From: JAGVPT01 sp964439265
GTDB taxonomy: Bacteria; Bacteroidota; Ignavibacteria; UBA10030; UBA8401
Direction: 5' to 3'
Length of the DNA stretch: 64,000 nt
Assembly: GCA_964439265.1 (NCBI GenBank)
Contig: CAYTOA010000012.1
Span: 1 to 64,000, forward strand
Below, one piece after another: positions 50,665-59,396 of this stretch (positions within the stretch are counted from its first letter, which is position 1; every line of letters starts with the position of its first letter). A program made the translations under genes and the position numbers. A model generated the notes under the pieces. The model searched no databases and was not told the origin of the DNA. It saw only the letters and a list, made by a program, of their open reading frames with translations.

Positions 50665-51588
50665 ATGATTACACTGGACCAGCAAAAAATTTTTGTGGGG
50701 ATGGGGGGCTGGGATTTGCCCCCATTCCATCAATACTTCTACCCGCCAAAGCCGAAGAAGGGGTTTCGGAAACTGGAATTCTACGGCCAGTTTTTCGACA
50801 GCGTGGAAATCAACGTCACGTTTTACAATACGGCTCTTACGGCCGACCACGCTCGCCGCTGGCTCAGTGACGTTGCTGCGAATAGGAATTTCATGTTCAC
50901 GGTAAAACTGTATCGCGGGTTCACGCACACTTTTGATGCGACGAACGACGACGTCCGTTCTGTCCGGCGCCTTCTTGAGCCGATTGCCGAAGCGGGAAAA
51001 CTGGGAGGCATCGTGGCACAGTTTCCGCAGTCGTTCGTCAACACGTCCGAGCGTCAGCAATATCTCCGGCAGTTCAGCAGGGTCTTTTACCCGCACCGCG
51101 TGTTTGTCGAGGTGCGGCACGCTTCGTGGAATGATCCCGCCGTCTTCAACCTTTTGCAGGAGAACAACCTGCACCTTGTGAACGTCGACTTGCCGCCGGT
51201 ATGGAATTCAATGCCGTTGACGTCGATGGCGTGGAATAACGTTGCCTATTTCCGGATGATGGGGAGGAATGTTAAAACGTGGAATCATCCTGAGCTGGGG
51301 GAGCGGTACGACTATTATTACAACGAGAAAGAGCTTGCCGATCTGCTGGAACGAATGAAGAAATTGCGGGGACAATCGAACACCCTTTTTGTCGTATTCC
51401 ATAACGACCCGGAAGCAAACTCGCTTGTCAACGGTTTTCAGCTCCGGCATCTCGTGCGAAAGCCCCCGGTGCTTGTTCCGCGGGGAATGATCCGGGCATT
51501 CCCCGAACTCAAAGGAATCAGCTCATCGGTGAACGTGCTGCACCCCCTCTTTGCGGAAGAGGAAATTCCTGTGGTTGAACGCCGTTGA
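50665..51588 (+). CDS. DUF72 domain protein
   Basis: A 307-residue TIM-barrel-like protein. FVGMGGWDLPPFHQYFYPP and FYGQFFDSVEINVTFYNTA, then FMFTVKLYRGFTHTF, GGIVAQFPQSFVN, RVFVEVRHASWND, AYFRMMGRNVKTW and VVFHNDPEANSLVNGFQL match the DUF72 (YecE) family, whose activity is unknown. Start at ATG 50665 with AAGGAGG (50653-50659) upstream. It is convergent with SRAP, with 7 bases between stops. Confidence 0.92.
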   Translation: MITLDQQKIFVGMGGWDLPPFHQYFYPPKPKKGFRKLEFYGQFFDSVEINVTFYNTALTADHARRWLSDVAANRNFMFTVKLYRGFTHTFDATNDDVRSVRRLLEPIAEAGKLGGIVAQFPQSFVNTSERQQYLRQFSRVFYPHRVFVEVRHASWNDPAVFNLLQENNLHLVNVDLPPVWNSMPLTSMAWNNVAYFRMMGRNVKTWNHPELGERYDYYYNEKELADLLERMKKLRGQSNTLFVVFHNDPEANSLVNGFQLRHLVRKPPVLVPRGMIRAFPELKGISSSVNVLHPLFAEEEIPVVERR

Positions 51589-51595
51589 AACGCGT

Positions 51596-52321
51596 CTATT
51601 TTTTCTTCAGAGGCTCTACGCATTCCGGCACGTCGTTGCGGGAGGGACTGACGACGGTGGAAACGCGGTATGCTTTCATCTTTGCGGCGGGATAGGGGAG
51701 GAGGAATTTTTTGAGGGACGCGGTATCTTTGAACGCTCTGTCCAGCCACTGCTCAAAATGCTTCTCGGGGAGGATGACCGGCATGCGGTCGTGGATATCT
51801 CCCACGAGCTCATTGGGAACGGTGGTGATGATCGTGTAGGAAGGAAATTCTTTCCCTTCGGAATCTTTCCAGACGGAAAAGAGGCCGGCAAACATGAACG
51901 GCGATTCGTCTTTCATGCGGATGCACATCGGCTGTTTTTCGATGACCTGCCGTTCTGCGCCGCGGATCTCTTTGGTGACTGCCGTCTTTTTCCACTCATA
52001 AAATCCGTCGGCGGGAATAAGACAACGGCTTCCTTTGAAATAGGTAGTGTAGAGTTTGCTCTGGTCCAGCGTTTCCGCCTTTGCATTGAACGTTGAAAAC
52101 GCGACCTTGCCGTCTTTCGACCAGTGGGGGACGAGTCCCCAGCGCATCTGTTCTGCGGCGAGAGCGTCGTTCCTGACGGCAAACACAGGCATCCGTTGAA
52201 GCGGGGAGACGTTGTACCGGGGCAATTCCTCGAAAACTTTGCCCGCGGTTTTAAGACCCTGCAGCAGTGCAAATGTCGCAAAGACTTTTTTGCCGTCGAT
52301 CAGGACATAACGTCCGCACAT
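51596..52321 (-). CDS. SOS response-associated peptidase (SRAP, YedK/HMCES family)
   Basis: 241 residues starting MCGRY, which exposes the catalytic C2 after Met removal; this fixes the start at 52321. Other catalytic residues are N79 (FNAKAET), E109 (PADGFYEWKK) and H177 (DIHDRMPVIL). RWGLVPHW is the DNA-binding loop. Established knowledge: SRAP proteins link covalently to abasic sites in single-stranded DNA and shield them from cleavage. The gene points away from the RecA-like/PolB cassette across only 39 bases, so both probably share a control region. Confidence 0.96.
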   Translation of the reverse strand: MCGRYVLIDGKKVFATFALLQGLKTAGKVFEELPRYNVSPLQRMPVFAVRNDALAAEQMRWGLVPHWSKDGKVAFSTFNAKAETLDQSKLYTTYFKGSRCLIPADGFYEWKKTAVTKEIRGAERQVIEKQPMCIRMKDESPFMFAGLFSVWKDSEGKEFPSYTIITTVPNELVGDIHDRMPVILPEKHFEQWLDRAFKDTASLKKFLLPYPAAKMKAYRVSTVVSPSRNDVPECVEPLKKK

Positions 52322-52360
52322 CGTTGTTGTCTCCGTAATAGTCGAGAAGAAGTTAGAAAA

Positions 52361-53083
52361 ATGGCCCCAAAAAATCCACTGCTGGCAGTGCCAACGTCGT
52401 ATCAGGCCCTGGCACGGCATTTTGCCGCACCTGCCGGCAAGACCTATCTATTGTATGGAGACAAACCGATCTTCCTGCTCTCGCTGAAAATGGCCGCGTA
52501 CGGCATCACCGGCGGCTCTTCCGTTGCCGTCGTCGACGGCTGCAACAGGTTCAACGTTCATTTCCTTTCTCAGTTTGCGCGGGAAAGGAAACTGAACATC
52601 GACGATTTTCTCCACCATATTTTCGTTTCGCGCGGCTTTACCTGTTACCAGATGGAACAGGCGATCGTTCACCGGCTCCCGTTGTTTCTCGGCACGATCC
52701 ATTCGCGCACAGCGATGATCTTCGGCCTCCTCGACACGTTCTACGACCAGCAGGCATCGTTACGGGAAGTCCGGCAGATCCTCGGCCGGGTCGTCGCCGC
52801 TCTTCAGGAAATGAAATCAGACGGGATCTCCGTGCTCCTTGTGTGCAGAAAACTGAATGTGCTGCCGAAAGAACGGAACGAGTTGTTCACAACATTGCAG
52901 GCAGGCGTCGATACGATCTACCGATTGCAAGCGGATGACGCCGGGCTGAAACTTTTTCTTGAGAAAGGAGTGCTCGACGATGGGACGAACAGTGCCGACC
53001 TTCACGAACATTATCAACGACGAGATCGCAAGCTGGTCGAAGTATCGCCGCGGTCTTCGAAAAGACGACCAGGAGCTTTTTGA
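52361..53083 (+). CDS. RecA-like protein with no Walker A (ImuA-like), first gene of the PolB cassette
   Basis: 240 residues from ATG 52361; the reading is open further upstream but overlaps the divergent SRAP gene. It has the RecA-core order: FLLSLKMAAYGITGGSSVAVVDG, then NVHFLSQFARERKLNIDDFLHHIFVSRGFTC, MIFGLLDTFYDQQASLREV and GISVLLVCRKLNVL, but the P-loop GxxxxGK[ST] is missing (YLLYGDKPIFLL stands there), so ATP hydrolysis is unlikely. Its tail overlaps the next gene by 104 bases. Compare ImuA, a RecA-like protein lacking Walker motifs that supports mutagenic repair. Family placement is inference. Confidence 0.7.
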   Translation: MAPKNPLLAVPTSYQALARHFAAPAGKTYLLYGDKPIFLLSLKMAAYGITGGSSVAVVDGCNRFNVHFLSQFARERKLNIDDFLHHIFVSRGFTCYQMEQAIVHRLPLFLGTIHSRTAMIFGLLDTFYDQQASLREVRQILGRVVAALQEMKSDGISVLLVCRKLNVLPKERNELFTTLQAGVDTIYRLQADDAGLKLFLEKGVLDDGTNSADLHEHYQRRDRKLVEVSPRSSKRRPGAF

Positions 53084-53261
53084 CGATATCTTCCGCGCGG
53101 CCAAGCTGCACCTGGCGGAGAATTTTTACGCCATGCGTTCGATCCCGTTCGAAAGCATCGCCATCTCGATCGCCGTCGAACAGCGGAAATTGATCAAGCG
53201 CCTTCACGAACGTATTCTTCAGCTGGAAGAGCGGCTCGCAGTTTCACATGACGGTCAATAA
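52980..53261 (+). CDS. Small helical protein of the PolB cassette (MGRT-PT family)
   Basis: 93 residues starting MGRTVPTFTNIINDEIASWS. Start at ATG 52980 with AAAGGAG (52964-52970) nine bases upstream; TTG 52959 is the alternative. Composition is charged and helical, with YRRGLRKDDQELFDDIFRAA and a last coiled coil (LIKRLHERILQLEERL). From memory this pattern (MGRT-PT, YRRxLR, FD, EQ...I..L..RL) recurs in short haloarchaeal proteins; that link needs a search. It overlaps the RecA-like gene by 104 bases and ends 8 bases before polB. Likely a bridging or regulatory subunit. Confidence 0.7.
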   Translation: MGRTVPTFTNIINDEIASWSKYRRGLRKDDQELFDDIFRAAKLHLAENFYAMRSIPFESIAISIAVEQRKLIKRLHERILQLEERLAVSHDGQ

Positions 53262-53269
53262 GGAGCGAC

Positions 53270-55558
53270 ATGCATACCACGGTGAACGGCTGGTTGTTCG
53301 ACCTGTACCCATCGCCGAAAGGCATCACGCTGTGGCTCATCGACCGGAGCGGGACGAAACATTGTTGTTTCCGCAGGTACCGTCCGTCGTTTTTTCTCCA
53401 TGTAAACGATTCCGACGCGAAGCGCGCTGCTGCGCTCGGTGCCCGCTCACCGGTCGAAGTGTCGCTGGGGCGCACGACGAAAAAGGAAATCTATTCCGGC
53501 GACCCGTGGGATGTCGTGCAGGTGTACGTTCACGATACGACGCGCTTCAAGGAAGCGGTATGGTATTTCGAGCGGTTCTTCCCTCATTTCGCGTTCTATA
53601 ATTCCGACATTCTTGTTGCTCAATTATTCTTGTATGAGACGAAGCTTTTTCCGCTGGCGCTTGGTGATTACGAGATCGATGAAACGGGAGAAGTGACCGG
53701 CTGGAACATCACCGATTCCCGCGAGGCGTTGGAGTACGACCTGCCGCCGCTCTCCGTGATGTCGATCCGCAATGCGAACGACTTTGTTCCGCCCAAATAC
53801 CATACGACCTTCCAGCTTGAGATCTCGTACGACGATGCGACGTATGCACTCGAACAGCAGGACCCGGTCGAAGTGGTCGAGGCGCTCAACTGGCACCTCC
53901 ATCGCTGCGACCCGGATGTGCTTCTTACCGAGTACGGAGACTCGCAGCTGATGCCGGTGATTGCAAGGCTGTCGGAACAGCACCATATTCCGTCGCTCCT
54001 GAACCGCGACCATACCGTCGGCTACACGACGATGAAGGAATCGAGTTTCTTCCAGTATGGAAAGGTCGTTCACAAAGACGGCGCATTCGAACTCGCAGGG
54101 CGCTGGCATATCGATGTCGATAATTCCTTTACCGTCGCAATGTCGGAACTGGACGGCCTTTTCGAGATGGCGCGCCTGACCCAGACGCCTGCGCAGCGGC
54201 AGGGGCGGGCGAGCATCGGCACGTCGATGTCGTCGCTGCAGCTTTCATGGGCCTATCAGAACAATATCTTGATCCCGTCGAAGAAGCGTGAACCGGAAGA
54301 ATTCAAGTCGGCGGCGACGCTGCTGCTCGCAGACCGGGGCGGATTGATCTTTAACCCGCCGCTCGGTTTCCACGAGGATATCGCCGAGCTTGATTTCGTT
54401 TCAATGTATCCCACGATCATGGTGGAGAAGAACGTTTCCCCGGAGACAGTGAATTGCCGATGCTGCAAGAATACAAAAGTACCGGAACTGGAATATACGA
54501 TCTGCGAGAAACGGGAGGGGATCATTCCCGCAACGCTCCGCACCGTCGTCAAGAAACGGGCGTACTATAAGGCGATGAAGAAGAAATACAAAAGAAAGGA
54601 CGAAGCCCTTTTTCGCCGGTACGACGCACGGCAAAATGCCCTTAAATGGATGCTGGTGAGCTGCTTCGGATATCTCGGCTATAAGAATGCCCGTTTTGGG
54701 AGGATCGAAGCGCACGAATCGGTCAATGCATTTTCCCGCGATGCGATCCTGGCGGCAAAAGAGATCGCGGAGACGAACGGTTTTGAAATGCTTCATGCGA
54801 TCATCGACTGCATGTGGCTGAAGAAAAAAGGGGCGACAGAAATGGATTACCAGGCACTCTGCCGGACGATCACGGAAAATGTCGGTATCGATATCTCAAT
54901 CGAGGGGATCTATCGCTGGATACTCTTTCCGGCGTCGAAACAAGATCCGGAGATCACGACCGCGAACCGATACGTCGGATGGTATCAGACGGGAGAGATG
55001 AAAATGCGGGGCATTGAATCGCGCCGGCATGATACGCCGAAATTTATCAAAACGATGCAATCGGCGATGCTGGAGAAGATGGGGGAGGCGCACAGGGTGG
55101 AGGAGTTGCGTGCGATGCTTCCCGATCTGCTCGAAATTGTCCGTGAATATCTTTCACTCTTGCGCAGCGGAAAGGCGAATCCGATGGAGCTTGTGCTTCG
55201 CCGTCATATTACCAAAGAGGCGGAAGAATACACGAATAACAGCATCAGCGCCGTTGTCTCAAAGCTTGTGGAAAGCATGGGCGTCCATCTCTCTGCCGGC
55301 GAATCGATCGAGTTCATCATTCTCGATCAATCGGGCAAACAGAAGCCGGAAAAAGCAAAGCCGCTGGCGTTGTATGCATTCGAAGACGGCTACGATATCG
55401 AAACATACACCGGATTTACATTGAAGGCAGCGGCAACGCTGCTGGAACCATTTGGATATTCCTTCGAAGCGCTCGAGAAACACTTTACCATCAGTCAAAA
55501 GAAGCCCCGCAATACCGTCCGAAACGATGAAGCCACCCTGGAACTGGAGTTCATGTGA
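53270..55558 (+). CDS. Family B DNA polymerase, PolB2-like with degenerate motif C
   Basis: 762 residues. Motif A is IAELDFVSMYPTIM (D375), motif B is RQNALKWMLVSCFGYLGY (454-471) with the YGY-like end, and the KxxRRxDTPKF segment (MKMRGIESRRHDTPKF) is present. Motif C reads AIIDCMWLKKK (D513, C514, M515): the second catalytic Asp of the usual DTD is Met. The exonuclease region is also weak (FQLEISYDD in place of DIE), though DPDVLLTEYGDSQLMP retains an Asp. AAGGAG precedes the ATG. This looks like PolB2-type enzymes and probably a specialised or structural translesion partner of the two genes before it. Confidence 0.85.
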   Translation: MHTTVNGWLFDLYPSPKGITLWLIDRSGTKHCCFRRYRPSFFLHVNDSDAKRAAALGARSPVEVSLGRTTKKEIYSGDPWDVVQVYVHDTTRFKEAVWYFERFFPHFAFYNSDILVAQLFLYETKLFPLALGDYEIDETGEVTGWNITDSREALEYDLPPLSVMSIRNANDFVPPKYHTTFQLEISYDDATYALEQQDPVEVVEALNWHLHRCDPDVLLTEYGDSQLMPVIARLSEQHHIPSLLNRDHTVGYTTMKESSFFQYGKVVHKDGAFELAGRWHIDVDNSFTVAMSELDGLFEMARLTQTPAQRQGRASIGTSMSSLQLSWAYQNNILIPSKKREPEEFKSAATLLLADRGGLIFNPPLGFHEDIAELDFVSMYPTIMVEKNVSPETVNCRCCKNTKVPELEYTICEKREGIIPATLRTVVKKRAYYKAMKKKYKRKDEALFRRYDARQNALKWMLVSCFGYLGYKNARFGRIEAHESVNAFSRDAILAAKEIAETNGFEMLHAIIDCMWLKKKGATEMDYQALCRTITENVGIDISIEGIYRWILFPASKQDPEITTANRYVGWYQTGEMKMRGIESRRHDTPKFIKTMQSAMLEKMGEAHRVEELRAMLPDLLEIVREYLSLLRSGKANPMELVLRRHITKEAEEYTNNSISAVVSKLVESMGVHLSAGESIEFIILDQSGKQKPEKAKPLALYAFEDGYDIETYTGFTLKAAATLLEPFGYSFEALEKHFTISQKKPRNTVRNDEATLELEFM

Positions 55559-55663
55559 GAATGGATTTGAAGTATGCGGGGAAAATGCGTATAATCAACT
55601 GGTGCAGGGGATCCTTAAAGCAGTATGTAGTCATCAACCGGCCAATTCGCGAAACCATTACAC

Positions 55664-58600
55664 ATGAACGTTGCCCCGCTGTTCATTCGATGCACCTCTT
55701 TTCCATCACTCCACCACACATCCGGCGACCGCGCTCCTCAATGTGAATTTCACATCCTCGCAGATATAAGAGACAAATACGAGTTTGACGAATCCCTCTT
55801 TGCCGCCAACGGCAACGTCATCTTTCCGAATTTTCATGCCGCAAGGATTTTTGCGAAGAAGTTGAACGACGCACGCGATCTCGCTCGGTTCCCGGAACGG
55901 GGAGTAAGGGCCGGACAGTTGAACGCGCTGGGGTTGATCGACGAGATCTATCATTACATCCTGCGGGTGTATGAAGAGACTGCCAATCCGGGCGTCTTCG
56001 GGCGCGCGCACGGTTATCTGAAAACGAATCTTGGCGAGGATGGACTCCAAACAACGATCGATTCATTCGTCTCACTCTTTCCGCCGCTGAAGGTCTACAG
56101 GAAAGAATCACCGGCGACAGAATACCTGGCCGGAATAACAGAGGGACGGTCAAACCAGCACATCACAATCGAAGAATTGATACTGTTGTATTTGACAAAT
56201 TTCAATCCTGCCGCCTCGAAGTTCGACGAGTTATTTTCCGACAAAACACTTGCTGAGAAAACGAAATACCAGGCACTCATCAACACGCTGGAAAATTTTT
56301 TCAGAACTGAAAGAACATTCGGTCCGGAGAACCAATTCATTTTCGATCTGCTGCGTGCTCCCATTCTTGCCCATCCCGACAGCCTCGAGGCTCAGCTGGG
56401 ATACATCAAATCAAAATGGGGGATGCTCCTTTCATCAAAATTCCTGGACAGAATTCTCGGAAGCCTGGACTTGCTTGACGAGGAGAACAAGGTCGTGATT
56501 GGCGGAGGCGCTCAGGCCGTTGTTCCTTCATACGACGCTGCCGGCTCTCCCGGCGAACGCTCATACGGCTCTTTTGAGGCTGAGCGTTTCACCTCGGACC
56601 TGGAGTGGATGCCGAAGGTTGTGCTTCTCGCAAAAAACACCTACGTATGGCTGGATCAACTTTCGAAAAAATATCACCGCTCGATTACCAAGCTGAACGA
56701 AATCCCCGACGAAGAATTGGACCAGCTGGCCAGATGGAATTTCACCGGCTTGTGGCTGATCGGTTTGTGGGAGCGGAGCAATGCGTCCAGAAAGATCAAG
56801 CAGTGGACCGGAAATCCCGAAGCAGTGCCTTCGGCGTATTCTCTCTATGATTACGAGATTGCGCAGGACATCGGGGGCGAGGAAGCGTTTCAAAACTTGA
56901 GCAGCCGCGCATGGCAGCGCGGAATTCGTCTTGCAGGAGACATGGTGCCGAACCACATGGGGATCTATTCGAAATGGATTATCGAGCATCCTGAATATTT
57001 TATCCAATCGGAGTATTGTCCCTTCCCAAATTATCGTTTTTCCGGCGGAGACCTTTCGGAGAACCAGGACGTTCAACTTCGTATTGAAGACGGCTATTGG
57101 TCGAAAAAAGACGCGGCCGTTGTTTTCCAAAGAATTGACAATCGGACCGGAAGAACGACCTACGTCTACCACGGAAATGACGGGACGAATATGCCGTGGA
57201 ACGACACCGCGCAATTGGATCTGCTCCGCGCAGACGTGCGGGAAGCGGTCATCCAGACGATCTTCCATGTCGCCCGGAAATTCTCGATCATCAGGTTCGA
57301 CGCAGCAATGACGCTCACCAAAAAGCATTTTCAGCGGCTCTGGTATCCACAACCCGGAACAGGAGGGGACATCCCATCCCGCGCGGATCATGCATTAAGC
57401 AAAGAAGAATTTGACAAATTATTCCCGAGTGAATTCTGGCGGGACGTCGTCGACCGGATCAACCAGTACATGCCGAGTACGTTGCTCCTGGCGGAAGCAT
57501 TCTGGCTGATGGAAGGATATTTTGTCCGCACGCTCGGCATGCACCGTGTCTACAACAGCGCTTTCATGCACATGCTGATGAAGGAAGAAAATGAAAAATA
57601 TCATCAGCTCCTGAAAAATACCCTGGCGTTCAACCCGGAGATCCTGAAACGGTACGTCAATTTCATGAGCAATCCGGACGAACAGACGGCCATCGCACAA
57701 TTCGGAAAAGACGATAAGTATTTCGGCATTGTGTTGATGATGGTAACGCTACCCGGTCTTCCGATGTTTGGCCACGGCCAGATCGAGGGATATACGGAAA
57801 AGTACGGGATGGAATACAAACGGGCCTATTACGACGAGTACCCGGACGGCCAGCTGGTCCTGCGTCACGAGCACGAGGTATTTCCGATCATGAAGAGAAG
57901 GCACCTCTTCAGCGATGTCAAGAATTTTGAAGTGTATGATTTTCAGGATTCGCGCGGACACGTCAATCAGAACGTGTTTGCATATTCCAACATGTCCGGC
58001 GGCGAGCGGGCGCTGATCTTTTTCCACAACAAGTTTCAGGAATGCAAGGGTCGGATCAGGATGGCAGCGCTGAAATCAACCGCCGAAGGAGGGGAGAGAA
58101 GGAGTGAAGAGCGGTCGCTCGGCCAGGCGTTAGCGATAAACTACGGCGATAATTATTTCTATGTTTTCAAAGACTATAAGTCGGACCTGGAGTATATCCG
58201 CACTGGAAAGGAAATTCACGACCAGGGGATGTACGCAGAACTGAGAGCCTTTGAATACCATATCTTTTTAGACTTTAGGGAAATTTACGATGACGGCGGA
58301 GATTACCATGCCATCGCCCGAAAACTGCATGGCGGAGGCGTTCAAAGTATCGGCTGCCTCCTTGTGGAAATGCGTCAGGCACCGATCCATGAGGCCGTAA
58401 TAGCCCTTCTTTCTGAAGAGATTGTTACTACATTTAAGGCTCATTCCCTGCGCACAGCCAGAACTGCAGCGAAGGCGATTCAGATCGGAGAAATCCAGCT
58501 TCGGTTCGAGTCATTTTCGAACGAAGTTAAAAAGCATACCAGATCGAGCGCAGATCTCAAAGCCATCGGATCGATGTTCCTGCACGACATTGAAGCGGCA

Positions 58601-59245
58601 GGTGCAATCTGGCGGATCCTGCAGCCCGTTCGCGGGAAGAAGAGCAAGAAGCCTAGCACTGATTGGGAAAGCGGATTCCGAAAATCGAAATTATTCAAAA
58701 TGCTTCCGCAATCGGCGGGCAGCGGACTCCTGTTCTCCTGGATAATCGTCGATAAGCTTTCACAATTCGGTCCGGAAGACGCTCCTCCTTCAGCAAGAAC
58801 TGAATTGATTGCGTCCTTGAACCTTGATAAACCTTTCCGGAAGACGTTCCTCGCAGCCGGGCGGAGCCGCGAGCAGCTTCAGAGAGATATTTGTCTTTTG
58901 CGAATCATGACAAAGCATCGAAGTTTTCTCACCGCTGCAGATGAACATAATCGCTTCTTACGAATGGAACAGCTTTTTGACGACTTTGATGTGCGTGAAT
59001 TCATTAAAGTAAATCTCTACAACGGAACGTGGTATTACAATAAAGAATGTTTCTCAGAGATGATGCAATGGCTTTTCTTCGTTTCACTTATTCATGAATG
59101 GAACATCGAGGAGAGTCCGGGGTCGGCAAACGTGCTCAAGGCATCGCAGAAATTCTCATTCATGAATGAAGTGGAGCAGCTTTCCGACCGGTCCGAATAT
59201 GATATTGAAAAGCTGCGCAAAAATTTATTACTGGAAGAAACATGA
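55664..59245 (+). CDS. Large GH13 family glycoside hydrolase-like protein
   Basis: 1193 residues with no signal peptide, so probably cytosolic. A 300-residue helical N-terminal region (from HILADIRDKYEF) precedes an alpha-amylase-type barrel: region I DMVPNHMG at about residue 426, region II IRFDAAMT with nucleophile D546, region III LLAEAFW with acid/base E611, region IV FMSNPDEQ with D672, where the usual NHD is NPD. LPGLPMFGHGQIEGYTEKYGM follows. A 450-residue C-terminal helical part is unassigned. Catalytic triad intact; likely glycogen or alpha-glucan metabolism. Stands alone after polB. Confidence 0.85.
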   Translation: MNVAPLFIRCTSFPSLHHTSGDRAPQCEFHILADIRDKYEFDESLFAANGNVIFPNFHAARIFAKKLNDARDLARFPERGVRAGQLNALGLIDEIYHYILRVYEETANPGVFGRAHGYLKTNLGEDGLQTTIDSFVSLFPPLKVYRKESPATEYLAGITEGRSNQHITIEELILLYLTNFNPAASKFDELFSDKTLAEKTKYQALINTLENFFRTERTFGPENQFIFDLLRAPILAHPDSLEAQLGYIKSKWGMLLSSKFLDRILGSLDLLDEENKVVIGGGAQAVVPSYDAAGSPGERSYGSFEAERFTSDLEWMPKVVLLAKNTYVWLDQLSKKYHRSITKLNEIPDEELDQLARWNFTGLWLIGLWERSNASRKIKQWTGNPEAVPSAYSLYDYEIAQDIGGEEAFQNLSSRAWQRGIRLAGDMVPNHMGIYSKWIIEHPEYFIQSEYCPFPNYRFSGGDLSENQDVQLRIEDGYWSKKDAAVVFQRIDNRTGRTTYVYHGNDGTNMPWNDTAQLDLLRADVREAVIQTIFHVARKFSIIRFDAAMTLTKKHFQRLWYPQPGTGGDIPSRADHALSKEEFDKLFPSEFWRDVVDRINQYMPSTLLLAEAFWLMEGYFVRTLGMHRVYNSAFMHMLMKEENEKYHQLLKNTLAFNPEILKRYVNFMSNPDEQTAIAQFGKDDKYFGIVLMMVTLPGLPMFGHGQIEGYTEKYGMEYKRAYYDEYPDGQLVLRHEHEVFPIMKRRHLFSDVKNFEVYDFQDSRGHVNQNVFAYSNMSGGERALIFFHNKFQECKGRIRMAALKSTAEGGERRSEERSLGQALAINYGDNYFYVFKDYKSDLEYIRTGKEIHDQGMYAELRAFEYHIFLDFREIYDDGGDYHAIARKLHGGGVQSIGCLLVEMRQAPIHEAVIALLSEEIVTTFKAHSLRTARTAAKAIQIGEIQLRFESFSNEVKKHTRSSADLKAIGSMFLHDIEAAGAIWRILQPVRGKKSKKPSTDWESGFRKSKLFKMLPQSAGSGLLFSWIIVDKLSQFGPEDAPPSARTELIASLNLDKPFRKTFLAAGRSREQLQRDICLLRIMTKHRSFLTAADEHNRFLRMEQLFDDFDVREFIKVNLYNGTWYYNKECFSEMMQWLFFVSLIHEWNIEESPGSANVLKASQKFSFMNEVEQLSDRSEYDIEKLRKNLLLEET

Positions 59246-59276
59246 TATATCGAACAGAGGAGGTCGTTTCGATACA

Positions 59277-59396
59277 ATGAAAAATCGCGAGTACGCAATC
59301 GTTACTTTTTTGTTTTTTATTATTGACTTTTCATTTTTTTCCTTTATATTTATATCAGACCTGTGTGACGCTTCCTCCCCTGAGCGTCGCACCTAG
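59277..59396 (+). CDS. Possible small hydrophobic peptide upstream of DUF3098
   Basis: 39 codons: MKNREYAIVTFLFFIIDFSF and a Phe/Ile-rich middle, ending ASSPERRT. GAGGAGG (59257-59263) lies 13 bases before the ATG. The coding stretch covers the candidate promoter and first hairpin of the adjacent RNA, so the long T-runs may reflect promoter DNA instead of protein. It could be a leader peptide or chance. Low certainty. Confidence 0.3.
   Translation: MKNREYAIVTFLFFIIDFSFFSFIFISDLCDASSPERRT

Noticed and set aside
51551..52096. 181-residue plus-strand reading opposite SRAP
   Set aside because: SRAP on the other strand has every catalytic residue; this frame has none of its own.
52124..52360. 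Longer start for the RecA-like protein (52124)
   Set aside because: It would overlap the divergent SRAP gene by about 200 bases; ATG 52361 begins the conserved part.
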